Assembly (NCBI RefSeq): GCF_000277815.2
Contig: NC_018470.1
Location: forward strand, 1-64,000
From: Encephalitozoon hellem ATCC 50504
Taxonomy: Eukaryota > Microsporidia > Unikaryonidae
DNA: 64,000 nucleotides
Reading direction: 5' to 3'
This document shows positions 35,987 to 45,333 of the stretch, one piece after another; the first letter of the stretch is position 1; each line of letters opens with the position of its first letter. Both the position numbers and the translations under genes were made by a program. The notes below the pieces were generated by a model. The model saw nothing but the letters and a program-made list of their open reading frames with translations, was not told where the DNA came from and ran no database searches.

Positions 35987-37057
35987 ATGCCCGAGGGTAT
36001 AAAGGCCTCGTTCGAAGGAAACGATGTATTTGTAGTGGTAGACGACATAAGAGTGAGAATCAAAAGGGACACGTATACGGCTGTCGCACCGAGCAATGAC
36101 AACGCCTCTGTCATCAGAGACATTCCTTTAGTCGAGATACGATCCCTGCATGTAAAGAACAATGAGGGGTTCTTCCTAAAGCTGAATCTACTTGAAGAGA
36201 CCATTATACTTAGATTTAGCTCCCACCATTCCAGAGATATCATCAAGTCAATAATCCTCTCGTTCATGAAGACAGACCAGGACATAGCAAAGAGGATCCT
36301 TGAGTCTGATCCATCCACGAGAATGTTATTCAACAACCTGAAGCAATGGGTTTCTCCCTCGAAGTTCTGGTCGATCAACAAGGACAAGATGAAACAAATG
36401 ATTTCCATAGTCAGGCAGCAGCCGTCAAGAGAACTGGAGATCGACGAAAAGACCTTTATATCCTCGTTGGACCCTATTCTTCTGAATGTGTTCGAGCAGA
36501 TGAACTGCTCCATCAACCAGTTTTATAACCTCCTAAGGCAGTCGTACTTTTGTGATCCCAAGAACGAGAAAAACAGCCTGGATAGGATGATCAACTCTGC
36601 AGTAAGAGACTACGAGGTTAGGCAGGATTTCGCCTCCAGAATCAACACCCACTCGATCCTGGCCTTGAAGCCCATTGGAGACGTGGAAATCCATCCGAGC
36701 ACAAGAGAGGGAAAGAAGGTGGAATTCTTGCCTATATATCCATTTGAGGAAGAGGAGATAGAAAGGCCAAGAAGAAAGTTTAGGTTCGAGAAGAGGCCTC
36801 TGAGGTGCGAGGTTGAGCTTGAAGTCGTGCCTATGGCAGAGAAAAAAGCATTTGAGAAGAAAGATCTTGCATGGATTAGAGACCTGTCAAAGATTGTGTA
36901 CAAGTCGATGAAGGAGAAGGATAGAGAATTCTTAAAAGAAGTGACTGGAATCACCAAGAGGTTTCTAGACAATATGGAGAAGAAATACGGAAAGGGGTGC
37001 GATGTTTACCTCAAAAGGATCCTGCCAACGTACTTCATCGAAAAAGAAGACAGATAG
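35987..37057 (+). CDS. TFB1: TFIIH core subunit Tfb1/p62
   Basis: The product is 356 residues, shorter than yeast Tfb1 (642). It has an N-terminal PH-like domain (about 1-100, with IPLVEIRSLHVKNNEGFFLKL), BSD motifs (SPSKFWSINKDK near residue 122 and related helices) and a C-terminal helical region. This order is the p62/Tfb1 plan. TFIIH opens promoters and excises DNA damage. CCC lies directly upstream of ATG, and the gene is divergent from the ABCG gene. The 37115 cyclin-like gene follows on the same strand. Confidence 0.82.
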   Translation: MPEGIKASFEGNDVFVVVDDIRVRIKRDTYTAVAPSNDNASVIRDIPLVEIRSLHVKNNEGFFLKLNLLEETIILRFSSHHSRDIIKSIILSFMKTDQDIAKRILESDPSTRMLFNNLKQWVSPSKFWSINKDKMKQMISIVRQQPSRELEIDEKTFISSLDPILLNVFEQMNCSINQFYNLLRQSYFCDPKNEKNSLDRMINSAVRDYEVRQDFASRINTHSILALKPIGDVEIHPSTREGKKVEFLPIYPFEEEEIERPRRKFRFEKRPLRCEVELEVVPMAEKKAFEKKDLAWIRDLSKIVYKSMKEKDREFLKEVTGITKRFLDNMEKKYGKGCDVYLKRILPTYFIEKEDR

Positions 37058-37114
37058 TGCGATCTTATGGTTTCTGCTTCTATTTGAAATTTTTCTTTGT
37101 CCTTGCCACTTAAT

Positions 37115-37801
37115 ATGAGTTCGAGGGGCGAAGTAGCGTTTTCGGTCAAAGAAGTCAAGCAGTTGCTAGGTGTTAAGTTCATCACGGAGTCCTGCATACT
37201 TCTGAATCTCTCCTATCAGTCAAGATACAAAGCACTTGTTCTATTTTACAATTTCAATGAAAAGGTAGATTTTGCAGGCTTGTGCATGGCCTCCCTCCTC
37301 CTAGCTTCAAAGCTAGAAGAAGAGGTCTGTACCTTAAAAAAGGTGATATACGTCTTTAACTATCTGTATACAAGATATGAATCAAAGCCCACACCACTGA
37401 CTAACAGACTATCAATTAGGCTCAAGGAAGGATGTATACTCGCAGAAACGCAGATACTGAAATCCTTAGGATTCGACGTGTCGTTTGAAGATGTATATGG
37501 CGATTTCATTGACTTTCTTCAAGCCATAGACCTTTCCCCAGACCTCACAGATAAAGCCGTCCGGGTTTTCAACACAATGATACAGTGGCCTAGAGTGAAA
37601 GATCTTGATTCTAGAAAGCTGGTGGAAGCCGTAATGGAATCCTTGCTCGGAAAAAACAAGGAACTTGAAGACTTCGTCGCGAGATACAGGCTGTTCCAGG
37701 AAAAGAAGTTCAATCTGGAAACTTACGAGGAAATACCTGCAATAAGAAACATAAGTGAAAGCCTAATCACAGGCTTCGTCAAAAGACAGAAACGAAAGTA
37801 G
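37115..37801 (+). CDS. Cyclin L/K-like cyclin box protein
   Basis: The product has 228 residues with a cyclin-box pair: FCGLCMAS-type helices in KVDFAGLCMASLLLASKLEEE, then KVIYVFNYLY and AETQILKSLGFDV. The LASKxEE and the ILKxLGFDV elements match transcription cyclins, and DVINVFHHL/VIYVFNYLY favours cyclin L. Such cyclins pair with CDK11/CDK12-type kinases acting on transcription or splicing. The frame opens on TTG at 37097; ATG 37115 follows AAATTTTTC. Exact cyclin class is uncertain. Confidence 0.78.
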   Translation: MSSRGEVAFSVKEVKQLLGVKFITESCILLNLSYQSRYKALVLFYNFNEKVDFAGLCMASLLLASKLEEEVCTLKKVIYVFNYLYTRYESKPTPLTNRLSIRLKEGCILAETQILKSLGFDVSFEDVYGDFIDFLQAIDLSPDLTDKAVRVFNTMIQWPRVKDLDSRKLVEAVMESLLGKNKELEDFVARYRLFQEKKFNLETYEEIPAIRNISESLITGFVKRQKRK

Positions 37802-37831
37802 AAAGAATACAAGGCAGAATAAAACTCAAAT

Positions 37832-40432
37832 TTAGTTCTTTCTTCTCTTCCCAGGCTCGTCATAGCTTTCTTCCTCGCTATCATCCTCATCCTCATCTTC
37901 ATAATCATCAGAGCTGTCATAGTAACTTTCGTCTTCCTCTAGCTCCTCTTCGCTTGATACATCACTTACATCATCGTCGGTAGAAATGTTTTCTGTCTCG
38001 CTGGAGCTTAACTCCTCGCTCTCCTCGGCCTCGGATTCTTCAAAACTTTCCTCGCTGTCTCCAACCATGAGCTCTGACCATGCGCCATCCTCATAAAACG
38101 AAATGGGATCCTTCATTATGCTTCCAATAACATTGTTCCATCGAATACTTGCCGAGGTCTCCATAAACAGCACATTATTGGAGTCAAGATACTCTTTGAG
38201 CTTGTTGACACTCTGCACATCCACGCTCAGTATGCTTACAAGGAGCCGGGACTTGTTCTTCATAACCACATCTAAAGGATATCTGTTCTTTAGGATAAAG
38301 AGCACATCTACAGTTTTTACTGTCAATACAACCCTTTCAAAATTGACCACCTCAACATCCTCCAGAGTCAGCACAAAGTATGGTGCCTCATCAAGGCTCA
38401 CAAGACACTCATGGGTTTGCTTGATCATAACATTCTCTCGGAATGGAACACCGTAGAACCCGGCCTTCGGTATCTGGACCTTGAAGTGTGTTTCAGACTC
38501 AATGCTGTTTACAAACGATCTGAACTGGTTGTTTATCATTTGCTGCCTGTCTTCTTCTTCTTTCTCGATGATGTACTCCATGTGCTCATCTCCCCTCTTC
38601 ATCGTGTCATAAACCATAGCGTTTCCAGCCTCTCGGTAAAACTGCACATTCACCACCTTCCCTCCAAGAAGAATCGGATTTAGCAGGTGGAAATGAAGAA
38701 TGGAGTTCGTCTCTACATTCCCCTCAGAAAAAAATATATGCCTGATATTTGAAAATAGAATCACAACATTTTCCTCTTTAAATCTGAATCCATTCTCGTG
38801 AAGTTCCAAGCTTCCAACCTTCCGGCGCCTCGATCCGCTTTTCATGTCGGTCTTCATATAAACATCAGTGAGGCTGAGAGGCCTTGGGATAATCTTTAGC
38901 TCCTCAGAGCTTTCCACTTCTCCCACAGTCTTTTTTGTCGAATGCGCCTTCTTCAGGCTGTTTATCTCCTCAGCCAGATCTCTAGAGTTGTTTCCATGGA
39001 TACTTATAGACTTGATGGCACTCAGAAGACTCTCTCCTTGCTCACACTCTACCTCTTCTCCTTCCTCTTTTCCTTTGGACTCTGCTTTGAAATTGATTCG
39101 GAGAAACTTTTCGTCGGTAACAGCAACACTCTTAATGTTAGAAATGTGAAATGGAACAGCATAGCTTCCAATAGGTATAACAACCGATTCTCTTGAAAAG
39201 TCTACAACAGTCCTTCCCTGTCTGGGAACAAGCCCCTCCTTGGCATACGGAACCACCCTGACTTCTTTCCTCTCTTCGTCTTTGCCTCCGTCAGAAATAT
39301 TTCTATAAAACTCGAGCCTTTCCTCAATAAGCTTATCGAGCAATTCTTTTTGATGCTCTTTCCTTCTCATGTTTAACTCATATTCTTTCGTCTTGTCTCT
39401 AAATCTCGATCTCTTATCTAGAAAATCAAGAGCTGTGTCTTCGGATGTTAGATACTCAGGTTTCTCTTCAAGAACGAATGTGTTCGACAAAGAAAGTGTT
39501 TCGCTGCTCAGCCTGATCACAAACACACATCCCTTTTTCAAGATAAACGAGTTTTTGAAGCTTCTCTCCTGGCTCATCAACCCGACTGTATATACAAAGT
39601 CTGCATCAAATTCTAACCCGTTTTCCGAAAAGTACTTCTCCGCTTCAGAGTATACAAATCCAGAATCAGCCCCAGGCCGGATAAGCCCAAGAATGTACTC
39701 TTGTGTCATATATGCCTCCTCCATGCTTATCACAATAGTTCTTGATACCTCGCTACAATATCCATTGTACCTCACTCCAATCCTGAGCCTATCTCTTGTG
39801 TATTCTATAGGAAACGAAAATTCGCACAAGCTCATGTCAACACCCTCAACATTCGAGCTCATCATCTCCTCAAGCTTTGCCTTCTCAAAAGCTCCTTCCC
39901 ACAGCATCTCCATCCCTTTCTTCATTAGTGCAGACACTGCAATTCCAGATGCCTTGCAGTTTTTGATCTCTTCGTCGTCCTTGACCAAAAATATCTCTCC
40001 CACCTTCTCAGTAATGTCCTCGGCATTGATTCTCTCAAGAATCTTCTTGCAGAAATCCCCCTGCATCTCTTCACTTCCTACAACATAGTATGAATCCTTG
40101 AGAACCTTATAGATCTCGTCCATATTCGAGTTGTCCTTGTTACGCACAAGGACATTCAGGCAGCTTATCTGCTTAAGAATTTCAGACTTCTTTTGACTCG
40201 TTATTACAGTGCACGTGTCATCGACTATCAAAATGGTCTCCGGAAACTCATATCCAAGCAGATAGATAAATAGAGCAGAGTTTATCTGAAACTCAAGAAC
40301 ATCTTGGCTCTTCCCCAGCATAACAACCAAAGGCCCACCAAGGCGCTTTCTTATCTCCTTAGACCTCTTTACAAATCTTTCTTCTTCAAGCCTGATCATC
40401 GACATCTCAAGGATTAAAATTTTATTCATCAT
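37832..40432 (-). CDS. SPT16: FACT complex subunit Spt16
   Basis: The product has 866 residues. An aminopeptidase-like N-terminal domain (about 1-380) is followed by a middle region with GRTVVDFSRESVVIPIGSYAVPFHISNIKSV, a typical Spt16 middle-domain start, then the double-PH region, and a long acidic C-terminal tail of about 70 residues (runs of E, S and D). Spt16 rearranges H2A-H2B during transcription and replication. It is smaller than yeast Spt16 (1035). Two consecutive Met codons open the frame, so the start is 40432 or 40429. It abuts RSA4 by 33 bp. Confidence 0.94.
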   Translation of the reverse strand: MMNKILILEMSMIRLEEERFVKRSKEIRKRLGGPLVVMLGKSQDVLEFQINSALFIYLLGYEFPETILIVDDTCTVITSQKKSEILKQISCLNVLVRNKDNSNMDEIYKVLKDSYYVVGSEEMQGDFCKKILERINAEDITEKVGEIFLVKDDEEIKNCKASGIAVSALMKKGMEMLWEGAFEKAKLEEMMSSNVEGVDMSLCEFSFPIEYTRDRLRIGVRYNGYCSEVSRTIVISMEEAYMTQEYILGLIRPGADSGFVYSEAEKYFSENGLEFDADFVYTVGLMSQERSFKNSFILKKGCVFVIRLSSETLSLSNTFVLEEKPEYLTSEDTALDFLDKRSRFRDKTKEYELNMRRKEHQKELLDKLIEERLEFYRNISDGGKDEERKEVRVVPYAKEGLVPRQGRTVVDFSRESVVIPIGSYAVPFHISNIKSVAVTDEKFLRINFKAESKGKEEGEEVECEQGESLLSAIKSISIHGNNSRDLAEEINSLKKAHSTKKTVGEVESSEELKIIPRPLSLTDVYMKTDMKSGSRRRKVGSLELHENGFRFKEENVVILFSNIRHIFFSEGNVETNSILHFHLLNPILLGGKVVNVQFYREAGNAMVYDTMKRGDEHMEYIIEKEEEDRQQMINNQFRSFVNSIESETHFKVQIPKAGFYGVPFRENVMIKQTHECLVSLDEAPYFVLTLEDVEVVNFERVVLTVKTVDVLFILKNRYPLDVVMKNKSRLLVSILSVDVQSVNKLKEYLDSNNVLFMETSASIRWNNVIGSIMKDPISFYEDGAWSELMVGDSEESFEESEAEESEELSSSETENISTDDDVSDVSSEEELEEDESYYDSSDDYEDEDEDDSEEESYDEPGKRRKN

Positions 40433-40465
40433 CTAAAGTCGGCTGTCCTGTCAAGAATCTGCAAT

Positions 40466-41650
40466 TCAATTGAAGAAATATACTCTGTTGCTCTTCGTCC
40501 CACACACAATGCCTCCGTCACCCTTTATGTCGAAGCAGTACACCTCATCATCACAAACAAGATCGCTCACTACCCTCCTCTTGCTCACACGGAACATCTT
40601 GACGGTTTTGTCTTTTGAGCATGAGACTATCAGATCATTCATCATTTTGACCTTGTACACAAGATCCACGTGGCGAAAGACCAAAAGCTGCTGCCCAGAG
40701 TCCATACTCCATAGCCTTACAGACTTGTCAAATGATCCAGACGCTGCATAAATCCTGTTGGGTGATATCGAGACAGAGATAACCTCTGCATTGTGCTTCA
40801 TTCTCTTGTGCAGAGAGAATCCCTTCCACACAATCACATCCCCTCCATTGCACCCAGACACCATGTAGTTTCCATTGCAGTCAATCGCATTGATTCCGGA
40901 GGAATGCCCTCGGAGCTCGTCTACAAACTTGAGATTCCTGTATACCTTGATTTTCCCATCTTTACTCCCAGAGGCTATGTAATCTTCTCCAGCACAGATA
41001 CATGTGATGGCCATCGTGTGTGCATACGAGAGAAGGACTTCTCCATTCAAGCTCCACACAACAACGGAATTGTCTCTAGACCCTGTCACAAGGCTCCCCT
41101 TATGGAATGTCAATGCTACAACACCCTTCCTATGCCCAGGGAAACTTCTAATATACTCCCCATCGCTTGAATACAAATTAACACCTCCATCAAGTGCTCC
41201 GCTGGCAACATACTTTCCATCTGGCGAAACGTCAAGAGATAAAATCCAATGCCCGTGTCTTTTGATTATTTTGCTCTGTGTCTTTGTTCTGGGGTCCCAG
41301 AATCTCACAGTAGAGTCTCCACCTCCAGTAACGATCACATTGCCGTATCTTACACACAGCACAGGACCTTCATGCCCACTGAAGGACGACGAGCAGTGGA
41401 AGGCCGCCTGTGTTGCTGGCTCTTCCTCACACATTCTGATCTTCACAACTTCCTCCGCTGACAAAATATTCTGCAGCTTTAGTGTCTCCTCAAGGGTCTC
41501 GAGAACAGGCTGTCCATTGACATAGAGTGCAAGCGTTGTGTTTGCAAGAAGCTGCAGCTGCGATCTAAGTATCTTGACTGGGATTTGGAGTCTATCTGAT
41601 ACTTTGCGCCCTTCCTGGTCTTCAAATTCAACGAGAACCAAATCTGACAT
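40466..41650 (-). CDS. RSA4: Notchless/Rsa4 WD40 ribosome assembly factor
   Basis: The product is 394 residues. The N-terminal NLE ubiquitin-like domain (about 1-75) includes FEDQEGRKVSDRLQIPV and LNILSAEEVVKI-like elements, followed by seven to eight WD40 repeats, with GHEGPVLCVRYGN, GGGDSTVRFWD, GHWILSLDVSPDGKYVASG and SFDKSVRLW. Rsa4/Notchless binds the Rea1 ATPase via the NLE domain to release factors from pre-60S particles. The yeast protein is 515 residues. CCC at 41652-41654 on the coding strand, one base from ATG. Confidence 0.92.
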   Translation of the reverse strand: MSDLVLVEFEDQEGRKVSDRLQIPVKILRSQLQLLANTTLALYVNGQPVLETLEETLKLQNILSAEEVVKIRMCEEEPATQAAFHCSSSFSGHEGPVLCVRYGNVIVTGGGDSTVRFWDPRTKTQSKIIKRHGHWILSLDVSPDGKYVASGALDGGVNLYSSDGEYIRSFPGHRKGVVALTFHKGSLVTGSRDNSVVVWSLNGEVLLSYAHTMAITCICAGEDYIASGSKDGKIKVYRNLKFVDELRGHSSGINAIDCNGNYMVSGCNGGDVIVWKGFSLHKRMKHNAEVISVSISPNRIYAASGSFDKSVRLWSMDSGQQLLVFRHVDLVYKVKMMNDLIVSCSKDKTVKMFRVSKRRVVSDLVCDDEVYCFDIKGDGGIVCGTKSNRVYFFN

Positions 41651-41766
41651 AGGGTAGGTGCAGTTAAAGTTTTTATTGGCAGGACATGCCTAGGCTTAGA
41701 TCCTCCGCGCTGCTCTTCGATGGTGTGTGCACAGTGGTGTTAGACAGAAGTATATCATCGTTGGAG

Positions 41767-41779
41767 AAAATTTTATCCC
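41767..41779 (+). promoter_or_regulatory. AAAATTTT plus CCC signal upstream of RPA2
   Basis: AAAATTTTATCCC ends five bases before ATG 41785. It supports the internal start over the in-frame ATG at 41686. Confidence 0.5.
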
Positions 41780-41784
41780 TAGCG

Positions 41785-44700
41785 ATGGAACTGAAAGATG
41801 CTGCAAAAGCTCATATAGAAGCCTACAACGCAATCTTCGATGAAAACGTACTTGACAATCTTGTGGCTGGAATTCCGCCGCTGATCAGGGGAAGAACGAA
41901 GATAGTTGTGGAGGACATTCACATTTCTCCTCCATACCTCAGTGACAAGGACCATATTTCTGTGGACAGAAGACTATTTCCTAGGGAATGCCGGGAAAGA
42001 GGACTAACATACAGAGGAAAGATAGCTGTGAGAGTCTCCCTGTTCTATGACAGCAAGCATGTGATGACCGAGGATAAGTTTGCGGGATATTTTCCCATTA
42101 TGGTCAGGTCGAAGCTCTGCCATCTGAAGAATGTCGAGAGCATGAACAGGGTTGGGGAGGATGAAGAAGAGATCGGAGGATACTTCATAGTTAACGGGAT
42201 CGACAAATTTGTTAGGCTTGGAATCATACAAAAAAGGAACCATATATTTGCATTCAAGCAGCGGAAAAAAGAGAGTTTCTTTACTGGCTATGGAGTATCC
42301 ATGAGATGTGTAGGCAAGGACGAGATTGGCCATTTGAACAGCCTGTACTACTGCACTGATGGGAATGTTATTATCAAGATATTCTACAAAAGATCTACAT
42401 TTTTATTTCCTTTGGTTCTTATTCTAAGAGCATTGGTTAATACAACAGACGAGGAGTTATTTGAAGCACTTGGCGGAGGAGACAAGGCCATTCATCTTCT
42501 CAAGTGCTTTGCAGAATATAATGTCTTTTCAAGAACAGAATGTCTTGATTACATTGGATCTCGATTTTTGGCGGTCATAGATGTGGGAACAAAGGTCGGA
42601 GCTGCCGAAGAAGTCTTGAGCAAATATGTGGCCTCCCACCTCTCATCGAATCTTGACAAGTTCAACTTTCTAGTGCTTGCAGCAAAAAAGCTATTTTCCT
42701 TTGTGAACAATGAGATAGCGGAGGATGACTTTGATTCGTCAGGTAATCATGAGTTGCTTACAGTAACGCAGATTTTGTCTTCCTTCATAAGGGATAAGAT
42801 AGAAGAATACATGAAGCTGTTTCGCATTATATGTAGGAAAGCATACTTTAAGAATGCGGGAGGAAAAAGAAAGTTGGAGGAGGACGAAGGTGTTGAAGAC
42901 GGTCTCTATGAGGATAAGCTGGATCTGACTGAAATCAAGGAAGTGTTCAAGAAAACGCCCATTAGTATTGGACATAAGATAGATATGTTCTTGTATGGTG
43001 GGAATGCAGTCTTCTCGAGTTGCTCTGATATTCTCCAGAAAACAGGGTTTGTGATTACTGCGGAAAGGATCAACTTCTACAAATATCTCACCAATCTTCG
43101 TAGCATCAATAGGGGCAGCCACATTTCTTCGTTGGTGACAGATGTCCGTAAACTTAGGCCAGAGTCCTGGGGGTTCATCTGTCCAGTGCATACACCTGAT
43201 GGGGCGCCATGTGGAATTCTTCTGCATATGGCCAAAGGAGCGGAAGTTGTCTCTAAGGTCGAGGATTTCGATACAGACATCTTCTTTGAATTTGGGGTTG
43301 TTCCGGCCATAAGGGGGGCCAAAATGGATGTCCCTGTCCTTGTGGACGGAAGGATAATTGGGTCGACGTCATCACCTTCCATCCTCGTCCGCATGTTAAG
43401 AGAATACAAGGTCAAGAATAACCTAAAGATCGAGATAGTATATAGCGAGGGGCCCAAGATGTTTCCTTCTGTGTGTGTTTTCAATTCAGTCGGAAGGTTC
43501 GCCAGGAAAGTTATGAACAGGAAGCTGAACTCGGAGGAGTGGATTGGAATAATGGAGCAAGTTTTCCTAAGCATAGATGTTGAGGAAGGGAAAGGAGAAG
43601 GAGACTATTATGAAATAGACAAGACCAATATATTGGGGATATTGGCTGAGCTAACACCATATTCTGATCATAACCAGAGTCCTAGAAACATGTACCAATG
43701 CCAGATGGCAAAGCAGGCAATAGGGATTCCGGCATACAACATTAAGACAAGAACAGACTCGAGCATGTATACTGTAAACTACCTACAGTCTCCAATCGTC
43801 AGAACAAAAGGATACGACCTCGTCAAGAATTATCCTGTAGGGATTAATTGCATGGTGGCGGTTCTTTCGTATACAGCATATGACATGGAGGATGCCTTGG
43901 TCATCAGCAAGAACAGTATTGATAGAGGGCTATTTACGGGATACATTTACAAGACAGAAAAAGTGTCCTTAGAAAAAGGCCGCTATTTCACACATCTTCT
44001 GCCTGTTGGCGAGAGGATAGAAAAAGGATTAGTTTTATACAGATATGTTGATCAGGAGGGCAGAGAGTATGAGAGCAAATACTTCGAGGCTGAGGGGGGA
44101 GTCATAGATTCTGTTAGGGTATTTGACAATGATTCTGGAGAGAGATGCGCTACATTCACGATAAGGATTGTTCGAAACCCTTCTATTGGAGATAAATTCA
44201 GCTCGAGGCATGGACAGAAAGGAGTTTGTTCTATGAATTGGCCAACGGTTGACATGCCATTTACAGAGTCGGGATACGTTCCAGACATTATTATTAATCC
44301 TCATGCGTTTCCAAGCCGAATGACGATTGGGATGCTGATTGAGTCGATTGCAGGCAAAGTTGGATGCCTAAGTGGAAATGTGCAAGACGGAACTGCGTTT
44401 GAAAGGGGGCTCCTTTCGGGAGAAGATGAGAAGAACAGAAGAAAGGAGCTCCTATGCAAGGAGCTCCAAGAGCATGGCTTCAACTACTATGGAAATGAGC
44501 CGATGTACAGCGGGATATCAGGAAATGAGCTTCGCGTCGACATATTCGTGGGGGTTGTATACTATCAGAGGCTAAAGCATATGGTTGGAGACAAGTTTCA
44601 GGTGCGTACGAAAGGAGCCGTTGTGTCTACGACCCGGCAGCCAGTTGGGGGAAGGAAGAAACAGGGGGGGATCCGTTTTGGAGAAATGGAGCGTGATGCT

Positions 44701-44925
44701 TTAATCTCGCACGGGGCCTCGCATCTTTTACAAGATAGACTTCTCAAATGCAGTGATGGGACAATGTTTGAGTATTGCGGTACTTGCAAGAGTATTCTAT
44801 TTACAAACAACGGCGACTGTATTTGTGGAAGCAGTGACCTCAAGACAGTTGAAATGCCATATGTCTTCAAGTACCTATGCTACGAGCTGCTTGCAATGAA
44901 TATAAGGGTTAAGATCGATCTATGA
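41785..44925 (+). CDS. RPA2: RNA polymerase I second-largest subunit RPA2
   Basis: The product has 1046 residues. It shows the multisubunit polymerase beta-type domains: IGGYFIVNGIDKFVR, the SWGFICPVHTPDGAPCG motif characteristic of Pol I (Pol II and III have other forms), the DNA-binding FSSRHGQKG region, PVGGRKKQGGIRFGEMERDAL and a C-terminal zinc site with CGTC and CICG. It makes rRNA. An in-frame ATG at 41686 would add 33 residues; I prefer 41785 because AAAATTTT and CCC lie just before it and the family similarity begins there (DAAKAHIEAYNAIF). Confidence 0.93.
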   Translation: MELKDAAKAHIEAYNAIFDENVLDNLVAGIPPLIRGRTKIVVEDIHISPPYLSDKDHISVDRRLFPRECRERGLTYRGKIAVRVSLFYDSKHVMTEDKFAGYFPIMVRSKLCHLKNVESMNRVGEDEEEIGGYFIVNGIDKFVRLGIIQKRNHIFAFKQRKKESFFTGYGVSMRCVGKDEIGHLNSLYYCTDGNVIIKIFYKRSTFLFPLVLILRALVNTTDEELFEALGGGDKAIHLLKCFAEYNVFSRTECLDYIGSRFLAVIDVGTKVGAAEEVLSKYVASHLSSNLDKFNFLVLAAKKLFSFVNNEIAEDDFDSSGNHELLTVTQILSSFIRDKIEEYMKLFRIICRKAYFKNAGGKRKLEEDEGVEDGLYEDKLDLTEIKEVFKKTPISIGHKIDMFLYGGNAVFSSCSDILQKTGFVITAERINFYKYLTNLRSINRGSHISSLVTDVRKLRPESWGFICPVHTPDGAPCGILLHMAKGAEVVSKVEDFDTDIFFEFGVVPAIRGAKMDVPVLVDGRIIGSTSSPSILVRMLREYKVKNNLKIEIVYSEGPKMFPSVCVFNSVGRFARKVMNRKLNSEEWIGIMEQVFLSIDVEEGKGEGDYYEIDKTNILGILAELTPYSDHNQSPRNMYQCQMAKQAIGIPAYNIKTRTDSSMYTVNYLQSPIVRTKGYDLVKNYPVGINCMVAVLSYTAYDMEDALVISKNSIDRGLFTGYIYKTEKVSLEKGRYFTHLLPVGERIEKGLVLYRYVDQEGREYESKYFEAEGGVIDSVRVFDNDSGERCATFTIRIVRNPSIGDKFSSRHGQKGVCSMNWPTVDMPFTESGYVPDIIINPHAFPSRMTIGMLIESIAGKVGCLSGNVQDGTAFERGLLSGEDEKNRRKELLCKELQEHGFNYYGNEPMYSGISGNELRVDIFVGVVYYQRLKHMVGDKFQVRTKGAVVSTTRQPVGGRKKQGGIRFGEMERDALISHGASHLLQDRLLKCSDGTMFEYCGTCKSILFTNNGDCICGSSDLKTVEMPYVFKYLCYELLAMNIRVKIDL

Positions 44926-44975
44926 GTAATTAAATTGCGTTTTGAATTTGTCCTTGTCACCATACATCTCAGCTG

Positions 44976-45284
44976 ATGAAAAAGACAAAGAAGAGTGGAA
45001 TGAAAAGCAAAAGCACTTTAAGGGATGGCCTGGAAAAGAAGAGCGATCCAGACATGGCCGAAGATGATATTGAGGCAATATTCTCTGGAATAAGCTCTCC
45101 AAAGAAGTGCGAAATTAAGAAAAAGGAAGACGAGGAGTCTGATGAAGAAAAGTATTTTTCTGTTGGGAAAGACGGTAGAAGATACCACGAGGGGCTTCCT
45201 GTTTACACGCTTGAGGAGCTTCAGCTTGGAGATGGAGGAGGAGACACTGAGGATTGCCCGATATATTGTGATTGTTGTACGTAA
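44976..45284 (+). CDS. DUF1764 family small protein
   Basis: The product is 102 residues: lysine-rich start, DMAEDDIEAIFSGI (family DEIDDIF), and the C-terminal block YTLEELQLGDGGGDTEDCPIYCDCCT. The ending GGGT..CPFDCDCCF-like is the DUF1764 signature. Function of the family is not established. The three-cysteine ending could bind metal. It lies 50 bp after RPA2 on the same strand and converges on the sirtuin gene. Confidence 0.85.
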   Translation: MKKTKKSGMKSKSTLRDGLEKKSDPDMAEDDIEAIFSGISSPKKCEIKKKEDEESDEEKYFSVGKDGRRYHEGLPVYTLEELQLGDGGGDTEDCPIYCDCCT

Positions 45285-45333
45285 GGCCAGTGTCTTAGAG
45301 CCAGACTGGTTGTGGTTTTAATAAATAATGGAT